This document shows positions 6,324 through 9,245 of a stretch of DNA of 9,245 nucleotides, in pieces (within the stretch, counting starts at the first letter, position 1; every line of letters starts with the position of its first letter). Under the pieces are notes generated by a model, which made no database searches, was not told where the DNA came from, and saw only the letters and a program-made list of their open reading frames with translations. The DNA is from Dictyoglomota bacterium (GTDB lineage: Bacteria; Dictyoglomota; Dictyoglomia; Dictyoglomales; Dictyoglomaceae), in contig JAKOUL010000083.1 in NCBI GenBank assembly GCA_029776735.1, forward strand, positions 1-9,245, given 5' to 3'. A program made the position numbers and the translations under genes.

Positions 6324-6349
6324 TCAAATTATTTCTATGGAGGTTTATC

Positions 6350-7240
6350 ATGGCTAAAGAAGCAGAATTCAGCGTAGTCACCGATACTACTTCGGATCTT
6401 TCTAAAGACATACTTAAAGAATTTGATATCAATGTTATATCTTATTATGTCTATGTTAATGGAAATTCCTATCAAGAGAAGATAGATATAGAACCTGAGG
6501 ATATATGGAAATCTATGGAAGAGGCTCAAGATGGAAAATATCCAAAAACTGCATGTCCTGGAGTAGGAGAATACTATGAAGCTTTCAAAAAAATTCTTGC
6601 TACTGGGAAATCTGTACTGAGCATCCATATGACATCTTGGGGCAGTGGTGCTTTTCAGTCTGCAAATACCGCTAAAAATATTTTAAAAGAGGAAAATCCT
6701 AACTATGAAATAGAAGTCTACGATTCCAAAAGTGTTACTCTTGGCACAGGGTTTTTAGCTATAGAAGCAGCAAAAGCAGCTCTAAAGGGATGGAATGTAT
6801 CACAAACTCTCCAACAGATTAAGAAAATAAGAGAAAATTTATTTCATGCTTTTACTAACGATACCCTTAAGTATCTTGCAGCAGGAGGAAGAATAGGAAA
6901 AGCCAAATATTTATTAGCAGAAGTCTTCAACATAAACCCTATTATTTCTATAGATAACAATGGTGTAATTTATGCTCTTGATAAAGAAAGAGGAAGGACA
7001 AAAGCATATCAAAAGATCGCTTCTCATACATATGACTTTTTTAAAAATAAATTCCCAATAAATATTGGGTTTGTACATGCAAATGCAATTGAAGAAGTCT
7101 CAAAATTAAAAGAAGAGGCCTTAAAACGCTTTAACGTAAAGGAAATCTTAAGTGAAAAACTTGGGGCTGCTTTAAGTGTGCATGCAGGTCCTGGTACTGT
7201 AGGCTTAGTAGCCTATCCTTCAGAGCTATCTACTTATTAA
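6350..7240 (+). CDS. DegV family lipid (fatty acid)-binding protein
   Basis: The 296-residue protein follows the DegV pattern along its length: FSVVTDTTSDLSKDI (7-21), KTACPGVGEYYEAFKKIL (66-83), LSIHMTSWGSGAFQSANTA (90-108), YDSKSVTLGTGFLAIEAA (124-141), DTLKYLAAGGRIGKAKYLL (171-189) and SVHAGPGTVGLVAYP (276-290). DegV proteins bind a fatty acid; in Firmicutes the related FakB delivers it to the kinase FakA. No FakA-like kinase is in view, so a role in exogenous fatty acid use is only possible. The common SSKLSGTYQSA loop reads TSWGSGAFQSA, with the serine-glycine kept. GGAGG lies 6 nt before the ATG. It is a single gene; the following ribU has its own promoter. Confidence 0.9.
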   Translation: MAKEAEFSVVTDTTSDLSKDILKEFDINVISYYVYVNGNSYQEKIDIEPEDIWKSMEEAQDGKYPKTACPGVGEYYEAFKKILATGKSVLSIHMTSWGSGAFQSANTAKNILKEENPNYEIEVYDSKSVTLGTGFLAIEAAKAALKGWNVSQTLQQIKKIRENLFHAFTNDTLKYLAAGGRIGKAKYLLAEVFNINPIISIDNNGVIYALDKERGRTKAYQKIASHTYDFFKNKFPINIGFVHANAIEEVSKLKEEALKRFNVKEILSEKLGAALSVHAGPGTVGLVAYPSELSTY

Positions 7241-7245
7241 ATTTT

Positions 7246-7274
7246 TTGACAAAAATACCTTTGGATGATATATT
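7246..7274 (+). promoter_or_regulatory. ribU promoter
   Basis: A perfect TTGACA (7246-7251), a 17-nt spacer and TATATT (7269-7274) preceded by TGA (extended -10) form a strong promoter 5 nt after the degV stop. The start near 7281 places the riboswitch at the very 5' end of the mRNA. Confidence 0.8.
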
Positions 7275-7290
7275 TTTGAACAAAGTACTG

Positions 7291-7446
7291 CCTTCAGGGC
7301 AGGGTGAGAGAGGCAAATAAAAAGCCTCTCAATTCCCTACCGGCAGTAAAGTATCTTCTAAAAGAGATACAAAGCCTGCGAGCAAGTAAAAGCTTGCCGA
7401 TCTGGTGAGAATCCAGAGCCGACGGTATAGTCCGGATGAAAGAAGG
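7291..7446 (+). promoter_or_regulatory. FMN riboswitch (RFN element) of ribU
   Basis: All conserved RFN words are present: CAGGGCAGGGTGA (7295-7307), CCCTACCGGCAG (7335-7346), GCCTGCGAGC (7374-7383), the CTGG-TGAGAAT-CCAG hairpin (7402-7416), and GCCGACGGTATAGTCCGGATG (7418-7438, conserved ends GCCGACGG and GTCCGGATG). Helices seen are P1 CCTTC/GAAGG (7291-7295/7442-7446), an extra 7-bp stem in L2 (7308-7314/7324-7330), GCAG/CTGC (7343-7346/7376-7379) with an added 6-bp stem (7351-7356/7365-7370), and the variable stem (7382-7386/7393-7397). It binds FMN and shuts off ribU. No terminator follows; instead P1 contains part of the ribU Shine-Dalgarno, so control is most likely at translation. 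Confidence 0.95.
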
Positions 7447-7450
7447 AGGA
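7443..7450 (+). promoter_or_regulatory. ribU ribosome binding site, overlapping riboswitch helix P1
   Basis: AAGGAGGA lies 8 nt before GTG 7459 and fixes the ribU start. Its first four bases are in the 3' strand of riboswitch P1, so the aptamer in its FMN-bound form should hide the site. Confidence 0.85.
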
Positions 7451-7458
7451 TTAATAAA

Positions 7459-7992
7459 GTGCACACAAAAAAATTAGTGACCATTTCTCTACTAACTGCT
7501 CTCTCTTTAATCCTTTCAACTACTATATACTTTCCTATTTTACCTCAGGCGCCATATCTTCTTTATGATCCAGGAGATATTCCCCTACTTTTGATATCAT
7601 TATTTTCAGGAACATATGAAGGAATTCTTGCTACATCAATCGTAGCTATATTAACAGCAGTATTTACAGGACAAGGAGGACCTATAGGAGCTTTAATGCA
7701 CTTTTTAGCTACAGGAACTTTTATCACTGTAGCAGGTATTTTATTCCGAAAAACAAAAAATATGGCATTACCTTTATTAGCAGGCACAATTAGCATGGCT
7801 CTAATCATGGCTATTGCCAATATAATATTTACTCCTTTTTACCTTGGAACACCAAGAAGTACTGTTTTAGCTTTGATTCTTCCTGCAATAATACCTTTCA
7901 ATCTGATAAAGGCAGGGATAAATTCTATCCTTACCTTTTTACTTTCTTCTACCCTTCCTTTTTCAAAATATCTTGGGAAGGATCGTACATAG
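7459..7992 (+). CDS. ribU: Riboflavin ECF transporter S-component RibU
   Basis: The 177-residue membrane protein is the substrate-binding subunit of an energy-coupling-factor transporter and takes up riboflavin together with a shared EcfAA'T module, not in this window. About six hydrophobic segments are visible (roughly 7-27, 38-58, 60-72, 80-97, 103-124, 135-165), and YDPGDIPLLLISLFSGTYEG (36-55) matches the conserved D-x-x-D-I-P region of RibU. The FMN riboswitch in its leader strongly supports the function. The start is GTG 7459, behind AAGGAGGA; an in-frame GTG at 7405 would lengthen the protein by 18 residues but lies inside the riboswitch and gives an arginine-rich artefact. The protein is slightly short for the family, with a short C-terminus. 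Its last 44 bp overlap the end of the convergent EamA gene. Confidence 0.92.
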   Translation: MHTKKLVTISLLTALSLILSTTIYFPILPQAPYLLYDPGDIPLLLISLFSGTYEGILATSIVAILTAVFTGQGGPIGALMHFLATGTFITVAGILFRKTKNMALPLLAGTISMALIMAIANIIFTPFYLGTPRSTVLALILPAIIPFNLIKAGINSILTFLLSSTLPFSKYLGKDRT

Positions 7993-8839
7993 AGATAAAG
8001 AGTGCAATTAATATAAAAGATGCTCCTATCCATTGAGTTATTTTAAGCTTTTCTGAAAGAAGAAAAATAGCAAAGATTGAAGCAAAAACAGGCTCTAAAT
8101 TGTAAATAAGAGCAGATTTTGTAGGAGATAAATATTTTTGACCTACCAGTTGAAGGGTAAGAGCAAAAGATGTAGCTATAATACCTAAATACAGTATATG
8201 AAAGATAAACTCAGGGAAATAATTAATAGGAAAATTCCTTGATTCTAAAATAAGATAAAAAATAAGAGAAAATATAGAAGTGAATAGAAGTTCTGAAAAA
8301 GCAAGATCCAAAGCAGAGTTTTTACTAACCATATAAGCGATGTAAACTATCTGAATAGTATATAAGATAGCACATAGAAAAACTAAAAGATCTCCTAAAT
8401 TTATAGTGTTAAGCTTAGAAAAATCTACTGTTAAAAGGAGCAAACCTAAAAAGCCTAAAAAAACTCCAAGCCACACATTCCAGTAAATCTTATTTTTCAG
8501 AATACACCATTCTAAAAAAGGCACCATAAGCACAGAAAGTCCAGTAATAAAAGCAGTCTTTGTAGCAGTTGTATATTTAAGCCCTATGGTTTGAAGAGCA
8601 ATAGCAAAGAAATTTATTATCCCCAATAAAAAACCTGGAAGATTAATATTAATTCTTTGTCTCTTTATAAGAAGATAAAATAATAAAGATAGAGCTCCTA
8701 AAGAAAAACGTAAGAAAAGAAGTAAAAATGGAGATAGATATAAAAGAACTATCTTAGAAAAAGAAAAAGTACTACCCCAAATAAGAGTTACCAATATTAA
8801 GATTAATACACCTTTAAGCTCATCCTTATCTCCCTTCAT
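7949..8839 (-). CDS. EamA (DMT superfamily) transporter
   Basis: This integral membrane protein of the drug/metabolite transporter superfamily has 296 residues from the chosen start, with two EamA repeats (about 10-135 and 148-286) and about ten hydrophobic helices. Typical words are TLIWGSTFSFSKI in helix 1 and the matching helix pairs KYTTATKTAFITGLSVLMVPFLEW and KYLSPTKSALIYNLEPVFASIFAIFLLSEKL, one per repeat. Substrates of such proteins range from amino acids to nucleotide precursors and cannot be inferred here. The frame is open to ATG 8905 (22 more residues), but that extension spans a TATAAT promoter box and is not EamA-like. ATG 8839 is therefore preferred, although it has no Shine-Dalgarno and would lie only about 4 nt after the predicted transcription start. 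The neighbouring riboflavin uptake gene is convergent, so no functional link is implied. Confidence 0.88.
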   Translation of the reverse strand: MKGDKDELKGVLILILVTLIWGSTFSFSKIVLLYLSPFLLLFLRFSLGALSLLFYLLIKRQRININLPGFLLGIINFFAIALQTIGLKYTTATKTAFITGLSVLMVPFLEWCILKNKIYWNVWLGVFLGFLGLLLLTVDFSKLNTINLGDLLVFLCAILYTIQIVYIAYMVSKNSALDLAFSELLFTSIFSLIFYLILESRNFPINYFPEFIFHILYLGIIATSFALTLQLVGQKYLSPTKSALIYNLEPVFASIFAIFLLSEKLKITQWIGASFILIALFISMYDPSQDILKKEG

Positions 8840-8849
8840 ATAGATTAGA

Positions 8850-8878
8850 ATTATATCACATGAATTTACAAAGGGTAA
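8850..8878 (-). promoter_or_regulatory. Extended -10 promoter giving a nearly leaderless EamA mRNA
   Basis: Minus-strand TGATATAAT (8858-8850) is a perfect -10 with the TGn extension; TTACCC 17 nt upstream is a weak -35. The predicted start near 8843 is about 4 nt before ATG 8839, which has no ribosome site. The promoter overlaps the one for the divergent BFN gene. Confidence 0.55.
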
Positions 8879-8893
8879 TATTTGGGTTAAGAT
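8865..8893 (+). promoter_or_regulatory. Probable promoter of the BFN-family gene
   Basis: TTTACA (8865-8870, five of six matches), a 17-nt spacer and TAAGAT (8888-8893, four of six). The predicted start near 8900 gives a leader of about 30 nt with AAGGTGA. It shares DNA with the EamA promoter on the other strand. Confidence 0.5.
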
Positions 8894-8928
8894 TAAAGTA
8901 TACATCTACCAGAAAGAAGGTGAATTTT

Positions 8929-9245
8929 ATGATGGTAGAGGTTTATGTGGTAGGATTAAGCATGGATCCTCAAACTAACCAGTTTGTAGTACTTTTAAAA
9001 GAAAAAAAGGAGGGCAAAAGAATTCTCCCCATATGGATAGGACCATTTGAAGCAAATGCTATTGCTGTGGCTATTGAAAAGATTGATATAGGAAGGCCAT
9101 TAACTCATGATCTTATAAAAAATATATTAGAAGTTTTAAATGCAAAAGTAGATAAAGTATTCATACATTCCTTAAAAGAAAACACTTTCTATGCGACTAT
9201 CTACCTCATTAGTAATAACAAAGTTTTTGAAATAGATTCTCGTCC
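8929..9245 (+). CDS. Bifunctional nuclease (BFN, DUF151) family protein, N-terminal part
   Basis: About 105 residues are present before the right edge. The translation MMVEVYVVGLSMDPQTNQFVV (first 21 residues) is followed by RILPIWIGPFEANAIAVAIE, RPLTHDLIKNILEVLNAKVD, a TFYATIYL strand and IDSRP. It follows the BFN domain closely; the family normally continues S-R-P-S-D-A. Plant members have DNase/RNase activity. In thermophilic bacteria the protein is common but its job is not settled. AAGGTGA (8917-8923) serves either of two adjacent ATG codons (8929 or 8932), with the second slightly better spaced. The missing C-terminus means fusion to a further domain, such as UVR, cannot be excluded. 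Confidence 0.88.
   Translation, partial: MMVEVYVVGLSMDPQTNQFVVLLKEKKEGKRILPIWIGPFEANAIAVAIEKIDIGRPLTHDLIKNILEVLNAKVDKVFIHSLKENTFYATIYLISNNKVFEIDSR

Noticed and set aside
6335..6628. Minus-strand open frame opposite degV
   Set aside because: It lies wholly opposite conserved DegV motifs and the degV ribosome site, and no family resemblance was seen.
7351..7397. Hairpins upstream of ribU considered as a transcription terminator
   Set aside because: They match the added and variable stems of the FMN aptamer, and no U tract follows them.
7405..7458. In-frame GTG at 7405 extending RibU by 18 residues
   Set aside because: The stretch is the 3' part of the FMN riboswitch and encodes an arginine-rich artefact. 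AAGGAGGA points to GTG 7459.
7563..8033. Two minus-strand open frames opposite ribU
   Set aside because: Both are antisense shadows of RibU membrane segments without ribosome sites.
8840..8905. Upstream ATG of the EamA frame (22 extra residues)
   Set aside because: No Shine-Dalgarno precedes it, the extension spans a TATAAT promoter box, and the family domain starts after ATG 8839.

Overview
The window is about one third G+C and has strong Shine-Dalgarno sites. It looks like the chromosome of an anaerobic, sugar-fermenting thermophile. Recalled resemblance of several proteins, together with a maltose-binding protein very like those of Thermotoga, points to Dictyoglomus or a close neighbour. 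This is an impression from memory, not a database match. No transposase, integrase, CRISPR array, tRNA or rRNA was seen.

Left part (1-2700): a maltose/maltodextrin ABC uptake locus on the minus strand. In transcription order it holds an AraR-type repressor (GntR helix-turn-helix fused to a LacI-type sugar-binding domain), malE (periplasmic binding protein) and the start of malF (permease, running off the left edge). The same motif, ATGGT repeated every 11 bp, lies just downstream of the promoters of both malE and the regulator, so self-regulation plus control of malE is likely. A 14-bp hairpin between malE and malF probably lets binding protein outnumber permease.

Middle (2680-6350): a divergent plus-strand pair of a PPC/DUF296 protein and an RraA/HMG-aldolase-like protein whose usual catalytic aspartate position is not Asp. 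The pair converges, through a shared hairpin, on a cytoplasmic GH3 beta-glycosidase on the minus strand. The GH3 gene has its own promoter and a LacI-type palindrome at the transcription start. Uptake plus intracellular glycoside hydrolysis suggests an oligosaccharide-use neighbourhood, but the operators differ, so the parts are not one regulon by sequence.

Right part (6290-9245): degV (lipid-binding protein), then ribU (riboflavin ECF transporter S-component) with its own promoter and a complete FMN riboswitch. The 3' strand of riboswitch helix P1 contains the ribU Shine-Dalgarno sequence, and loop L2 carries an extra hairpin. ribU overlaps by 44 bp the 3' end of a convergent EamA-family transporter. 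That gene appears to be read from a nearly leaderless promoter, which overlaps the promoter of a divergent bifunctional-nuclease (BFN) family gene cut by the right edge.

No gene-free stretch exceeds 300 bases. The longest, 7241-7458, is filled by the ribU promoter and riboswitch. The strongest leads are the phased operator shared by malE and its regulator, the compact FMN riboswitch, the PPC-RraA pair with an altered active site, and the leaderless EamA promoter.
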